Positions 1 through 10,064 are shown, counted from the stretch's first letter. The stretch: DNA of 64,000 nucleotides from Betaproteobacteria bacterium (GCA_016713305.1 JADJPK010000004.1:620001-684000), one strand, 5' to 3'. The notes: a model not told the origin generated them from the sequence alone. Translations and numbers: made by a program.

Positions 1-1
1 T

Positions 2-256
2 CATCGCGAGGGTGGCTGCCGACACTGCAATCACCGCGGCTTCCGGGGGCGAACCGCGATCCTGGAGATTCTTCCGATGGATGCCGATCTGGACGAGCTG
101 GTGGCTCGCCGCGCCACGGGCCGGGAGATGCGCCGGGTAGCTGCGGAAAAAGGCTTCCGATTGCTGGCCGAGGAGGGCATCGAACGCGTGCTCGATGGCA
201 CGACCAGCATCGCTGAACTGTCCCGCTCCGTGGATCTCACGGGGCGGCTACTGTAG
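2..256 (+). CDS. GspE/PilB-family secretion ATPase, C-terminal end (partial)
   Basis: This is the last 84 residues of a type II secretion / type IV pilus assembly ATPase; the start lies outside the window. The visible part opens with the end of the zinc-binding tetracysteine region (GCRHCNHRGFRGRTAI, the second C-x2-C pair followed by the G[FY]xGR[TI] signature). It continues with the typical PM(D)xxLxxLVxxxA...REMRRVA segment and a tail ending ...TGRLL. Family members hydrolyse ATP on the cytoplasmic face of the inner membrane to drive pilus or pseudopilus growth. A GspF-type platform protein follows 60 bases later, which supports the call. Whether it is GspE, PilB or MshE cannot be decided from this fragment. 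Confidence 0.85.
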   Translation, partial: HREGGCRHCNHRGFRGRTAILEILPMDADLDELVARRATGREMRRVAAEKGFRLLAEEGIERVLDGTTSIAELSRSVDLTGRLL

Positions 257-316
257 GTCCGTGCGGGTCGGCGACGGCGACCTGCATCCGACCGGAACGA
301 CCAAGAGCGCCCCTCC

Positions 317-1522
317 ATGCCTTCCTTCCGCTACAAGGCCATGGACACCTCCGGTGCCGTTGCGCGCGGCAAGCTCGACGCGATCAACGACATCGATCTC
401 GAACTCCGTTTGCGGAGGATGGGGCTCGATCTCATCACCTTCCGGGAAATGCGCGGCGCCTCTTCGCTGCGAGGGGGCGGCGTCGAGAGGAAGGATCTCA
501 TCAACTTCTGCTTCGATATGGAGCAGATCAACCGGGCGGGCATTCCCATCATCGATGGCCTGCGGGATCTCCGGGATGGCATGGACCGGCCCCGGTTCAA
601 GCAAGTCGTATCGGCACTGGTCGAGGACATCGAAGCCGGCAAGATGATGTCGCAGGCGATGGCACAGTTCCCCAAGGTGTTCGATCCCGTGTTCGTGAGT
701 CTTGTGCGCGCCGGGGAACAGACCGGCCGGTTGACCGACGTGTTCGAGAATCTTTCAAAATCTCTCCGTTGGCAGGACGAACTGGCATCGGAAACCAAGA
801 AGCTGCTGATCTATCCTGTCACGTTGCTGGTGCTGGTGATCGGGGTCTCGTTGTTTCTGCTCATGTATCTGGTGCCGCAGTTGGTAGGGGTGCTGAAGAC
901 CATGCGCGTGGAACTGCCCATCCAGACCCGCATCCTTATTGCCACCTCGGACTTCCCGCACAGCATTACTGGTGGCTGATCCTGGGGGCTCCCATCGTCG
1001 CGACGATTGCCTTGGCGAGTTTCGTTCGCTCGGACCCTCGCGCGCGCTATATGCTCGACCTGGCCAAGCTGCGCATTCCGGTGATCGGACCTTTGTTGCA
1101 GAAGATCATCCTCGCTCGGTTCGCGAACTTTTTCGGATTGATGTATCAGTCCGGCATCTCGATCCTCGATGCGATTCGCACCCAGCGAGGGAATCGTGGG
1201 TAACGTCGTGATCGCGGAAGGCCTTCGCCAGGCGTGGCAACAGATCAATTCCGGAGAAGCCTTGTCGGACAGCTTCCAGAAGCTGGACCTGTTCCCTCCC
1301 CTGGTGATCCGGATGTTTCGCGTGGGCGAAACGACCGGAGCCCTGGACACTGCGTTGTTCAACATCAACTACTTCTATGGTCGGGATGTCCGTGAAGGGG
1401 TGGACAAGGCTCTCAAGATCATGGGTCCCGCGCTGAACGTCCTGCTGGGAATGCTGATGGCACTCATCCTCTTCTCCATCCTGACGCCGATTTACGAAAT
1501 GATCGGCAAGCTCAAGTTCTGA
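317..1522 (+). CDS. GspF/PilC-family inner-membrane platform protein (two frameshifts)
   Basis: The protein, about 401 residues after repair, matches the type II secretion F / PilC family. It has a basic N-terminus (SFRYKAMDTSG), two similar T2SSF domains of about 120 residues, and hydrophobic segments near the middle (LLIYPVTLLVLVIGVSLFLL) and the C-terminus (LNVLLGMLMALILFSIL). Such proteins anchor the assembly ATPase and the pilin-extracting complex in the inner membrane. The reading frame breaks twice. Near 952-957 one base appears missing in a CCC run (restoring ...SDFPAQHYWWLI). Near 1181-1183 one C appears extra (restoring ...AIRTSEGIVGNVVI). Both repairs give a continuous family-like sequence, so sequencing error is the simplest reading. 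The ATPase lies just upstream and a PilM/N-like gene starts 3 bases downstream. Confidence 0.85.
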
Positions 1523-1524
1523 CC

Positions 1525-3081
1525 ATGGGTCCGCGTCTGCTCGTATGTATCTCATCCGCTGGCGCGTCGGTCGCGCTATGGAGGCGTGGGCTCGTCAACT
1601 GCAGGCGGTTCTCTCTGGATGAAGCCGGAGAAGCCGAATTCGCCGAGCTGCTCACGACGGTTCACCGGGTGCCGGTCTATTTCGTGGTCGACACCGTCGA
1701 GGAAGACTACCGTTTCGAAACGCTGCCTCATACGGTGGGACGCGACCGACGCGAAATGATCGACCGGAAGCTGAAGCAGCTCTATCGCAACACGCCCTTC
1801 GCCTCCGCACAGCTCCAGGAGAGGGAGAAGGACCGTCGGAAGGACGATCGATTTCTGTTCATGGCTGTGACCGACCTCGAGATCATCGAGCCTTGGGTCG
1901 GTGCAGTGATGGCCCGCGGGCTTCCGATCGCCGGGGTGTTTCCGATCTCCGCGGTAACATCCGCGGCCGTCGTGCCACTCAAGCTGCGGGGTCCGAATCT
2001 GCTGATCGTCTCGAAGCACGTGGCGGGCTTGAGGCAAACCTTCCTGAAGAACGGGCGTTTCCGTTTTTCGCGGCTGACTCCCTTTCGCGGACTCTCGGAA
2101 GACAACCTCGACAGTACATTTGCCGCCGAGATCGTCAACACGCGCTTGTATCTGAATGCGCTCCAGGCAACGAGCGCGGACGAGATCGTGGACGTGGTCC
2201 TGCTCGATCAGGACGATTCGTTGCAGGATCTCTATCGTCGTGTGGCGGAGAATCCCGGCGCGATGCGTGCCCAGCGGATATCGAGGGGACAGCTGGGCGC
2301 CCTGCTCAAGATTCCTCCCACGGCGTTCGACTCGACAGCCGACGCGCTGCACTTGCATCTGCTCGGCCGGGCCTCACCCAAGGAGAATTTGGCACCCCCG
2401 GACCTGTTACAGGGCTTCCGCGTCCATCGCGTTGGTCGGGGGCTGCTGGCGGTCGCCGGCGGCGTCGCTGCGGTGGGGGTCCTCTGGTTCGCTTACGATT
2501 TGAACCGAGTTCGCACCATCGAGGAAGATATCGCGTCTGCAGCGCAGCAGACCCGCCGGTACGACGCGCTCTATTCCGAACTGACGCGTCAGTTCCCGGA
2601 AGCGCCCGTGACGGCTGCGGCGCTGAAACAGACAGTCGATGCATTCGACCGCTTGCGCCAGCGCGCCAGAACACCGGAGCTCTTGTTTTCGGTGGTGAGC
2701 GCTGCACTCGAACCCAATCCATTGGTCTCGATATCGTCGGTGACGTGGAAGCATGGCCGGTTCGCCGACCTGACGACGGCGTTTTCCACCTCCTCCGTTC
2801 AGTCGGGATCCCAGGATGGCCCCATGCGTCAGGTCGGCCTGATCCGCGGGGAGATTCAGCCGTTCACAGGCGACTATCGCTCGGCAGTGAACGCGATCCG
2901 GGAGTTCGCCGATCAATTGCGGAAGCATCAGAGAGTCCTGGATGCGAAGATCGTCAAACTGCCTCTGGACGACAGTTCCAAGCAGAGCCTCACGGGGACC
3001 ACGAGCGCGCGCGCAGAGACATCGCTGGGCGCGCGCTTCGAGATATCCGTGCTGCTGCGGGAGGAGGGTGAAGGATCGTGA
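1525..3081 (+). CDS. PilM/PilN-like (GspL-like) assembly protein
   Basis: I do not recognise a named family with certainty. The 518-residue protein has a soluble N-terminal part of about 300 residues, one transmembrane helix near residues 305-325 (GLLAVAGGVAAVGVLWFAYD), then a heptad-rich periplasmic part beginning LNRVRTIEEDIASAAQQ. That order, a cytoplasmic actin-like domain, one TM and a periplasmic PilN-like coiled coil, is what GspL or a PilM-PilN fusion looks like. Position agrees: it follows the platform protein directly and precedes a PilO-like gene whose GTG start overlaps its stop. I infer that it links the cytoplasmic ATPase to the periplasmic alignment complex. No clear nucleotide-binding motif could be picked out, so the PilM assignment rests on layout and context. 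Confidence 0.6.
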   Translation: MGPRLLVCISSAGASVALWRRGLVNCRRFSLDEAGEAEFAELLTTVHRVPVYFVVDTVEEDYRFETLPHTVGRDRREMIDRKLKQLYRNTPFASAQLQEREKDRRKDDRFLFMAVTDLEIIEPWVGAVMARGLPIAGVFPISAVTSAAVVPLKLRGPNLLIVSKHVAGLRQTFLKNGRFRFSRLTPFRGLSEDNLDSTFAAEIVNTRLYLNALQATSADEIVDVVLLDQDDSLQDLYRRVAENPGAMRAQRISRGQLGALLKIPPTAFDSTADALHLHLLGRASPKENLAPPDLLQGFRVHRVGRGLLAVAGGVAAVGVLWFAYDLNRVRTIEEDIASAAQQTRRYDALYSELTRQFPEAPVTAAALKQTVDAFDRLRQRARTPELLFSVVSAALEPNPLVSISSVTWKHGRFADLTTAFSTSSVQSGSQDGPMRQVGLIRGEIQPFTGDYRSAVNAIREFADQLRKHQRVLDAKIVKLPLDDSSKQSLTGTTSARAETSLGARFEISVLLREEGEGS

Positions 3082-3689
3082 ACCGGGCCAACTTCGCGCC
3101 TCTCGCTCTTCCGCTGGTATTGTTGCTGATCGTCTTGGCAAGCGCGGTTGCGGCGGTCGTGTATGTGGAAGGCCTCGTCGAATCTGCGGAGAGTCGACTG
3201 ACGGCCCAGACCCGGCAACTTTCCACAGCCCGCCAACGCCACGCCAATGCGGGTCTAGAAAAGGACATCCTTCAGCGATTCCGCGAAACTTACGATGCCC
3301 TGGAGACGATCGGATTCGTCGGTGCCGAACAGCGCATCAATTGGGTGGACGGCCTGCGCACCATCAACCGCGAAGCAAAGCTGTATGGCGTCGAGTATCA
3401 GATCGGCCAGCAGGAGCCGTATGCAGGAGCGAGTACCTTGGGAGTGGCCGATCTGCCCATGCGCCAATCCATCATGAGGGTCCGCCTCCCACTGTTGCAT
3501 GAAGGCGACCTGATGGACTTCTTCAGAATGCTTGCGGCCCGCAGGAGCGGCGTCTTCACGATGAACGCCTGTGAGATCGACCGGATCGGACAAGGGGTTT
3601 CCGACGGCTCCCAGCCCACGCTCAATGCGGAGTGCGAGTTGACCTGGATTACCGTCCCCGAGGAAGAAGCGGAGAGGAACAGACCATGA
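3078..3689 (+). CDS. PilO/GspM-like alignment subunit
   Basis: This 203-residue protein has an N-terminal membrane anchor (residues about 8-30, LALPLVLLLIVLASAVAAVV), a coiled-coil stretch (LVESAESRLTAQTRQLSTAR) and a small alpha/beta periplasmic domain. It has the size and architecture of PilO or GspM, which pair with PilN or GspL to form the inner-membrane alignment complex. The GTG start overlaps the stop of the preceding gene, and the stop overlaps the next ATG (ATGA), so translation is probably coupled. The assignment comes from architecture and order, not strong motifs. Confidence 0.6.
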   Translation: MNRANFAPLALPLVLLLIVLASAVAAVVYVEGLVESAESRLTAQTRQLSTARQRHANAGLEKDILQRFRETYDALETIGFVGAEQRINWVDGLRTINREAKLYGVEYQIGQQEPYAGASTLGVADLPMRQSIMRVRLPLLHEGDLMDFFRMLAARRSGVFTMNACEIDRIGQGVSDGSQPTLNAECELTWITVPEEEAERNRP

Positions 3690-4251
3690 GGCACGCGCTT
3701 CTTGCCTTGCTTCTCATGAACCTATGCCTCGGCGAACTGCAGGCACAGCAATCGCTGGGACGTCTCTTCTTCACTCCGGCGGAGCGCGCACGGATGGACG
3801 CAGCCCGGGAGGATGCCATCGCCAACGCCAACAAGCCGAAGGTAATCGCTCCGGTGGAAGCACCTCGAGTACCCGCGGCACGGATCATGACGCTGAATGG
3901 GATAGTACGCAGGAGCGACGGCGACACGATCGTCTGGGTGAACGGCAAGGCGGTGGGGGCACGAGGCGCCTCGAACGACATCGCCCCGACAGGTGTCGGC
4001 CGGGAGTCGGCTGGCTTCACTCTGCAAGAGAGCGGCCGGCGGGTACGTCTCAAGGTGGGACAAACGGTGGAGGCGACCTCGGGCGTCATTGAAGAGAGCT
4101 ACGCGCGGCGGCGAACCTTGCCTGTGGCAGGTGGAGAGCTCCTCCGGAGGATGCAGACGATCCTGCGGCAAGCGCAGGTACTTCACCGGCGGAGGATTCC
4201 GCTGTCCGTGATCGAAGCTCGAGGAGCACGGACCCGAATGGCCGTTCGTGA
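3686..4251 (+). CDS. Small secreted pilus-cluster protein, PilP-like position (probable frameshift)
   Basis: The start ATG overlaps the previous stop and opens with a signal peptide (MRHALLALLLMNLCLGELQA). The mature part begins QQSLGRLFFTPAERARMDAA and contains LNGIVRRSDGDTIVWVNGKAV and a GFTLQES...VRLKVGQTVE segment. It is a small beta-rich periplasmic protein in the place where PilP/GspC-type proteins sit. As sequenced, the frame stays open into the next gene. One missing G near 4136 would instead give GGEAPPEDADDPAASAG, a hydrophilic tail ending at a TGA at 4249-4251, just inside the next gene. I prefer two genes over a fusion because the downstream ATG at 4238 has a GAGGAG sequence 11 bases upstream. 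The alternative is a natural fusion. Confidence 0.55.
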
Positions 4252-5728
4252 ACTCCTCAATCCCCGGGCAAACCGGGGGGCTGCGCTGCTCTTGATGCTC
4301 GCGTTGAGCGGGCTGCTTGCGGTGCTCATCGTCGTGAATCTCCTGCCAGCGCGTCCTGTACAGCTCGAACGGGAACGATCAACACAGGAAGCGCTGGCGA
4401 AGGCCAAAGATGCACTCATCGCCTATGTCGTCGCCAACGTGGACCGATATCCGAACGAAGCTCCGGGACGGCTACCCTGCCCGGAGTTGGCGGCACCAAC
4501 AATTCCCAATGACGAAGGCTACTCGCCGCTCGAATGCGGTGCGCAGAACGTCAGCGCAGTAGGACGGTTGCCGTGGAAGACGCTGGACGTCGAGCCGATC
4601 CGCGACGCACATGGCGAGTGTCTCTGGTATGCGGTTGCGGGCAACTTCAAACGCAGCGGAGCCGGTGGCAAGCTGGTGAACTGGGATACGCTCGGGCAGT
4701 TCGTGGTGCTGGCCCCCGACGGCGTGACTCGCGTGGCGGGCGCAACGTCCGATTCGCTGGCTGCGGCCATCATCGTCTCGCCCGGAGCCGCGTTGCAACA
4801 GCAGTCTCGCGCTCCTGCCGAGAACACGCCCAGCTGTCCGGGCAGCCATGCTGCCGACCAGTATCTGGAAGCAGTGGTTGCTCTGAGTGCCGACAACGCG
4901 TCTCCCGCCAACACGCTCGTCACACCCACAAATTCAGTGGGAGGCGGTAACTCCACGTTGATCAACGGTTACGTGGATCCCAACACCGGGACCGTCTCCG
5001 TGAACGATCAGATGATCGTGATCACGCCAAAGGAGATCTTCGATGCGATCGAGAAGCGGAAGAGCCTTGTGGGTACGGCTGTCAGCCCCGGCATCCTGCG
5101 AACGCTGACGAGGCGTGTAGCGGAATGCATGGCCGAGTTTCCCTCGGACGCGTATCCACCCGCCACCAGCACTGATCGCCGGATGATCGATGCGGCCACC
5201 ATGACCATTTCCGATTTCAGTGCGGACACGGCCTATACGGAGTCTCCTGGCAGGCTGGAAGGTCGAGTTCCCGCACGGTCGTATACGGCCGCCGGGTTGG
5301 CGTCCCTCAATCCCGCCTACATCGAGATGCACTGCTCTCATTGGGCAGAGATCCAATCGTGGTTTCAGCACTGGAAGGATCACCTCTTCTACGCCATTGC
5401 CCAGGAGTTTTCCCAGGGCGGCTCTTCAGGCAACACACAGTGCACTGGCACTTGTCTGTCCGTGAACGGTGCAGGACAGTATCCCGGGCTCGTCCTGTTC
5501 GCGGGACGTCGCCTCGCGGCACTTAACCAGATGCGCGTACTGTCCACTGAACGCCGATTGCCGTCCAGTTATCTTGAAGGACTGAACCTGGCGCGCTTGA
5601 ATGTTCTCGGCTCAGGGACCGCCTATGAAAGTACGGCGGAGAGCGCCAACTTCAATGACGTGGTCTATTGCATCCAGTTTCAGACTGTCGGATCCGACTC
5701 ACGCGTTCCGAAGGTGGACCCATGTTGA
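4238..5728 (+). CDS. Pilin-like (PilX-type) large protein
   Basis: The protein is about 496 residues from the ATG at 4238, which has GAGGAG at 4221-4226. It opens with a short basic leader, then RGAALLLMLALSGLLAVLIVVNLL, a pilin-type hydrophobic helix. Next comes QEALAKAKDALIAYVVANVD and a PGRLPCPEL motif; together these resemble a group of large hypothetical pilin-like proteins known from betaproteobacterial pilus clusters. There is no canonical GF(T/S)LIE processing site; the Gly-Ala-Ala-Leu-Leu stretch may be handled as in PilX-type minor pilins, which is inference. Several cysteine pairs in the globular part suggest disulphides. It overlaps the following prepilin-like gene by seven bases. 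Confidence 0.55.
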   Translation: MAVRELLNPRANRGAALLLMLALSGLLAVLIVVNLLPARPVQLERERSTQEALAKAKDALIAYVVANVDRYPNEAPGRLPCPELAAPTIPNDEGYSPLECGAQNVSAVGRLPWKTLDVEPIRDAHGECLWYAVAGNFKRSGAGGKLVNWDTLGQFVVLAPDGVTRVAGATSDSLAAAIIVSPGAALQQQSRAPAENTPSCPGSHAADQYLEAVVALSADNASPANTLVTPTNSVGGGNSTLINGYVDPNTGTVSVNDQMIVITPKEIFDAIEKRKSLVGTAVSPGILRTLTRRVAECMAEFPSDAYPPATSTDRRMIDAATMTISDFSADTAYTESPGRLEGRVPARSYTAAGLASLNPAYIEMHCSHWAEIQSWFQHWKDHLFYAIAQEFSQGGSSGNTQCTGTCLSVNGAGQYPGLVLFAGRRLAALNQMRVLSTERRLPSSYLEGLNLARLNVLGSGTAYESTAESANFNDVVYCIQFQTVGSDSRVPKVDPC

Positions 5729-6502
5729 AGACACGAATGAGCCAAAGCGGTTTTTCCCTCATCGAGCTCGCCATTGGTCTGGTCATCGTGGCGACGCTTC
5801 TCTCGGCGCTGCTCGTGCCGCTTGCGACAGCTCGATCAACGCCGGTCCAGTGAAACGCAGAAATTGCTCGACGCGGCTCGCGAAGCGTTGCTGGGATATG
5901 TCATCGGTCAGGAACGGTTTCCGTGCCCCGCCTCCGCTGCGTCCAATGGGCAGGAAGCGTTTGTCGTGGGACCTCCGGCCGGTACGGCGGCCAACGGCAT
6001 GTGCGCGCAATATCGTGGGTTCCTGCCGGCAGTAACGCTCGGCCTGTCGCCACTGGATCGCAACGGATATCAGACCGACGGGTTCGGTGGTGACGCTAAT
6101 CGACTTCGCTATGCGGTGGCAGATGTGGACTTCGATGCCAATGCGAAGGTCTACACGGCGACGGGCAAGATGAAGGCTATTGGAATGAACCTTGTTTCTT
6201 CTGCGAACAACCGACTATGGGTATGTTCGGCCGCTTCCACGAACGATGCGAGTTGCTCTGCGGGTGTCGCGCTGGCGAACGGCAATGCGATTGCCGTCGT
6301 ACTCTCCGTCGGGAAGAACGGTTTCGATACCGTTCGGGTTCCGGACGCGGACGAGGCCGAGAATCTTGACATGGCAAACACCAACAGGGTCTTCGTGAGT
6401 CGTGGGCAAAGTGATCAGGCCGGCAACGAGTTCGACGATCTTGCTGTGTGGATCTCGCCGAACATCATGATCAGCCGGTTGGCGGCCGCAGGAAAATTGT
6501 AA
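5722..6502 (+). CDS. Prepilin-like protein (one frameshift)
   Basis: This gene begins with a class III signal peptide, MLKTRMSQSGFSLIELAIG, which carries a G|FSLIE prepilin peptidase site followed by a hydrophobic helix (LVIVATLLSALLVPLAT). The frame is lost near 5826-5832, and the protein continues in the next frame as QLDQRRSSETQKLLDAAREA and on to a TAA at 6500-6502. The repaired product is about 259 residues. The globular part has FPCPAS and a cysteine-containing beta-rich region typical of large minor pilins. It is the last gene of the run that starts with the ATPase; a convergent kinase gene follows. I expect processing by a prepilin peptidase encoded elsewhere. Confidence 0.65.
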
Positions 6503-6568
6503 CGAGGTTCTTTACTAATAGATTCGTATCGAGTCGCCGGAGTACCGGGTCGCAACCCTTCCTCCAAA

Positions 6569-8280
6569 TCACTCCGGCTCGAGGGTAAAGGCAACGTTGC
6601 CCGCTCTGTTGTGCGCGAGGCGAAGGCGGTATCCCTGGTTGGCCGCCTGACGCGCTGCCTGGTACAGACCTACTCCGAGACCCGTTTCGGAAACGACCGG
6701 TTCCCGAAACAAGCGCGCCGCAAGCACTGTCCCCATGGGTTGGCCGTCGTCGTTGACCTGGAGTCGGCACCGTCGATCGCCGATCGGCTCCAGAACCACC
6801 TGAATGCGCGCCGCCTCACCCCTGCGCCGCTTTTCCAGCGCGTTCTGCACGAGGTTGTCCGCCACGCTGTCGAATAGTTCCGGAGGAAGAGTGGCCGACA
6901 GCGCCCCGACGGGGTAGTGAAACTCGATCTGCTCGTGCGCATAGCGTTGCGTCAGCGCTCGCCACCACTCTGCGGCGGACTGCATCTCGATGGGTACCGT
7001 TCTGCGGGTGTCCAGCTTGTCGAGGGTCGTCTGCAGCCGCTGGGCAATCTGCGGAAGTTGCCGTTGTATCAGCCGACGCAAGGCTTCGGATTCGGCATCC
7101 GGGCCCGATTCGGCGGCGGCGCACAACGAACGCAGCGATTGGAGCAGGTTCTTGACGTCATGAGTGACGCGCGAACCGGTTTCGTAGATGGCCTGCAGAT
7201 AGGCCGTGCGTCGCTGATCCTGTTCGCGAACCTTCGCGTCGTAGTAGTCGCCCAACAACCTGGCGAGAAGCCTCATGTGGAGCAACATGCCCGGCCCGGG
7301 AGACCAGCGCGTGTGCAGTCGGAGGTCCAGGCCGCGGAACTCGAAGCGCGTAACGGATCGCGTGTGTGTCCCGATGCTCCCTCGCCTGCGGCCGTCTTCC
7401 AGTCGACCCCCGAGACCCACGGCAGGGATAGCATCTCCTGGGCAGCACCGGCAATGAAGTCGTCCGGGTCGTCCTCCCCCTCCGCCAGATTGGCCAAGCT
7501 GTACATCCAGCGCTCGAACGGCATGCCGAGACTGAGAAAGTATCGGGAGAGCAACTGCCCCACGCCGTCGAACCCCCCTCTGGCATCCCATAGCCACGAC
7601 AGGAGGAACATCACCCCCGCGATGGCGATGACGGTCTGGGCAAGGGCAAGCGCGTAGGGGTGCTGCGTGATCTGCTGCACGAACAGTGCACCGAGCACCA
7701 GTACGATCACGAGCAGGAACAGAAGAAAGCTGTAGAAGAGGTCCACGGCATAGCGGGGACCTTCCGTCGTGCGACCGCTGGGGAGGGCGATGATGATCAA
7801 CAGGGGAACGGCGAGCAGATACCGGACCGTGACCACCAGCAATGGTTGGCTCTCGAAGGAACCGACGAGGTGGGGAACGACCCACACGAGCAGAACGGAC
7901 AACAGGTAGAGCGCTGCCAGCAGGGGCGCGAGGCGCCGGCGCTGGGCGCGCAGGCCGGGGAGGCTTCCGCCGATCAGGGAGAAGAGCAGTGCGATCCACA
8001 GGTTGACGAGTTATTACGTGCTCCACCATGCTAGCGACGCTCTATTGGCGACGATGAGCACGGCACGGCGCGCGACCAGTTGACTCGTCCCTTGCCACAG
8101 CGGTTGCCACAGCAGAAACAACCCGAAATGAGCGAGCAGCAATGCACGGGAGGCCCCCGTGCCCACGCCGAACATCAGCCCGGCATGCAAGACGAAGAGC
8201 ATGAGGCCGAGAACGAGATTCGGACGTGCCCAGCGGGTGATTCTGTGCGTTCCGGCGATTGCGTCTGTTGAACCCTGCAT
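6569..8280 (-). CDS. Multi-TM sensor histidine kinase, disrupted (frameshift and tandem TAA TAA)
   Basis: Read from 8280 leftwards, the first part has about seven hydrophobic helices (for example LVLGLMLFVLHAGLMFGVG and FLLFLLVIVLVLGALFV). A dimerisation segment follows with the likely phospho-His in ETGSRVTHDVKNLLQSLRSL, then an ATPase domain with an N-box-like DNLVQNALEKRRRGE and a G2-like GLGVGLYQAARQA. Two consecutive in-frame TAA codons (8011-8016) interrupt the membrane part, with the same frame continuing as LVNLWIALLF. One base is missing near 7380, after which the frame shifts into the kinase core. This is either a decaying gene or error-rich sequence. The gene lies inside the pilus cluster, facing the ABC-type permease gene with 49 bases between starts. 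By position it could be a PilS-like sensor, but no response regulator is adjacent. Confidence 0.7.
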
Positions 8281-8329
8281 GGAGCGGATCGTAGCGCGGC
8301 GGTGCCCGTCCCACTACACTCCCTGGAAC

Positions 8330-9124
8330 ATGCACCACGATTGGACTTCCTCTTCGTTGCGACGCGTATGGGTCATTGCCGGCATGGCGTTGACCGAGGC
8401 TCGTCGCAATCGGCTGCCCTGGATTGTCCTGGCCATGGCGGCCGTCGTCCTGGCATCGAGCCTCTTCGCCCGCTCCCTTGCTCTCACGGAGTCGGCGAGA
8501 CTCCATTTGGCCTTGCTTGCCTCCTTCGCCAGAGTCGCCGCTTCATTCGTGGTCTGCCTTCATGTCATCGGCAGCGCCCTTCGGGAACAGCAGGACCGCA
8601 TCACCGACTATCTGCTCTCGGTGGATCTGCCCCGTGGCGTATATCTGGTGGGCAAGGCCTCGGGATACATGATGGTCGCGTTGGTGGTTGCGATCGTTTT
8701 CTGGATGCCCGTGGCCGCGTACGCGCCTGGCGTGCCAGTCTTCGCATGGCTCCTGTCGCTTGTGCTCGAAGTCTGGATCGTTGCTGCGTCGGCGGTCTTC
8801 TGCGCGGTGACGCTCAACCACTTCCTGCTGGGGACGGCGTTCGTGATGGGGCTCTACGTTCTTTCAAGGACCATGTCGTCCTTGGTGCTGATCGCCACGG
8901 CCAGCCCGTTCCTGACGACCGATGGGTCGCAGCAGGCGCTGGCGACGGTGCTTCGTGGCATTGCCCTGCTGCTTCCCGATCTCGAACGATTCACGCGATC
9001 GGACTGGCTTACAGGATCTCCGCCCGATGCGCCCGCTCTGCTCTCCATCTCACTGGAAGCGATCACGTACATCGTGGTTCTGGTATCGGCGGCGCTCCTG
9101 GATCTCTACCGGAAGAATCTCTGA
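8330..9124 (+). CDS. ABC-2-type transporter permease-like membrane protein
   Basis: The predicted 264-residue protein has about six transmembrane helices, including LPWIVLAMAAVVLASSLFA, GYMMVALVVAIVFWMPVAAY and AITYIVVLVSAALLDLY. After the second helix comes a conserved-looking ALREQQDRITDYLLSVDLPR loop, as in ABC-2 permeases. No ATP-binding subunit is found nearby, so the partner must be elsewhere or absent. Its stop overlaps the ATG of the next gene, so the two are probably co-translated. Its place between the pilus assembly genes and the prepilins suggests a link with that system, but the substrate is unknown. Confidence 0.6.
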   Translation: MHHDWTSSSLRRVWVIAGMALTEARRNRLPWIVLAMAAVVLASSLFARSLALTESARLHLALLASFARVAASFVVCLHVIGSALREQQDRITDYLLSVDLPRGVYLVGKASGYMMVALVVAIVFWMPVAAYAPGVPVFAWLLSLVLEVWIVAASAVFCAVTLNHFLLGTAFVMGLYVLSRTMSSLVLIATASPFLTTDGSQQALATVLRGIALLLPDLERFTRSDWLTGSPPDAPALLSISLEAITYIVVLVSAALLDLYRKNL

Positions 9125-9865
9125 TGCGCCCAAGCTCCGAGCGTGCATGGACCGAGGCCCCCAGGTGGTCGATCGGCCTCTTCGCAACGATCCTCCTGGC
9201 GCAGATCCTCGTCAGGCTGTATGCCCCGGCACCGATGGCGTCGGCCGTGGACCTTCAAGACCCGCCGAGAGGCGAAGTTCTGACGGTAGCCGCCTTGGGA
9301 GAACCGGTTGCGCTTGCCTATGTTCTGGCACTGAAGCTTCAGACGTACGACAACCAGCCGGGCATCAGCATCCCCTTTCGCAAGGCTAGACTACGGCAAG
9401 GTCAAGAACTGGCTCTCGGCGATGCTGGCGCTCGACCCTGACACCCAGTATCCAATGCTCATGGCTTCGCATCTGTACGCCCAGGTCTTGAATCACCCGG
9501 ACAAGCAGCGCGACATGGCGGAATTCGTCTACCAGCGGTTCCTGGAGTCACCCAACGAGCGATGGCAGTGGCTGGCCCACGTGTCGATCATGGCAAAGCA
9601 TCGTCTGGGCGACTTGCGTCTTGCCATCCGCTTTGCCGATGCAATCCGGGACCATGTCACGAAGGCTTCTGTACCTGCCTGGGCCAGGCAGATGCATATC
9701 TTCCTGCGCGAGGACGTCGGGGATGTGGAAAGCGCGAGGGCGTTGCTTGGCGGACTCTTGGAAAGCGGAACGGTGAAGGACCCTCACGAGTTGCGCTTTC
9801 TGGTGGAGCAGTTCAACAGGATGGATGCCGAAAGTTCGTCGACACCGACGAAGGGTCAACGGTAA
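9124..9865 (+). CDS. Membrane-anchored TPR-like protein of unknown function (frameshift)
   Basis: The start overlaps the permease stop (TGATG). An N-terminal anchor (SIGLFATILLAQILVRLY) is followed by a periplasmic region. The frame breaks near 9384, where one extra G in CAAGGCTAGAC seems to have been added; removing it gives RKLDYGKVKNWLSAMLALDP. The rest is a helical-repeat protein (YAQVLNHPDKQRDMAEFVYQ, WARQMHIFLREDVGDVESAR) that resembles TPR units. The repaired length is about 246 residues. I do not know its function; coupling to the permease and nearness to the prepilins suggest a shared role. Confidence 0.5.
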
Positions 9866-10003
9866 GCCATTCGCCCTCGGTCTCGCGCGATCGTGCATCG
9901 CGTTCTGCGTAATTACCTTAATAATCCAATAGTTAGCGGCTATCCAAGTCTTGGGAACAATTCCTGTCGTCTCTGTTTCAGGAGGCAGGATGGCTCGACA
10001 CCC

Positions 10004-10018
10004 TGGCACGAATGTCGC
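10004..10018 (+). promoter_or_regulatory. Putative sigma-54 promoter (-24/-12) of the first PGDY prepilin
   Basis: The sequence TGGCACG-AATG-TCGC matches the RpoN consensus TGGCACG-N4-TTGC at every defined base but one, with correct GG-to-GC spacing. The start codon at 10065 lies 47 bases downstream of the -12 element, with a CTGGAG ribosome-binding site at 10051-10056. Type IV pilin genes are classically RpoN-dependent. Confidence 0.65.
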
Positions 10019-10064
10019 GAAAGTCCCCGCATCATCATCGGATTTTCCATCTGGAGTTCTCGCC

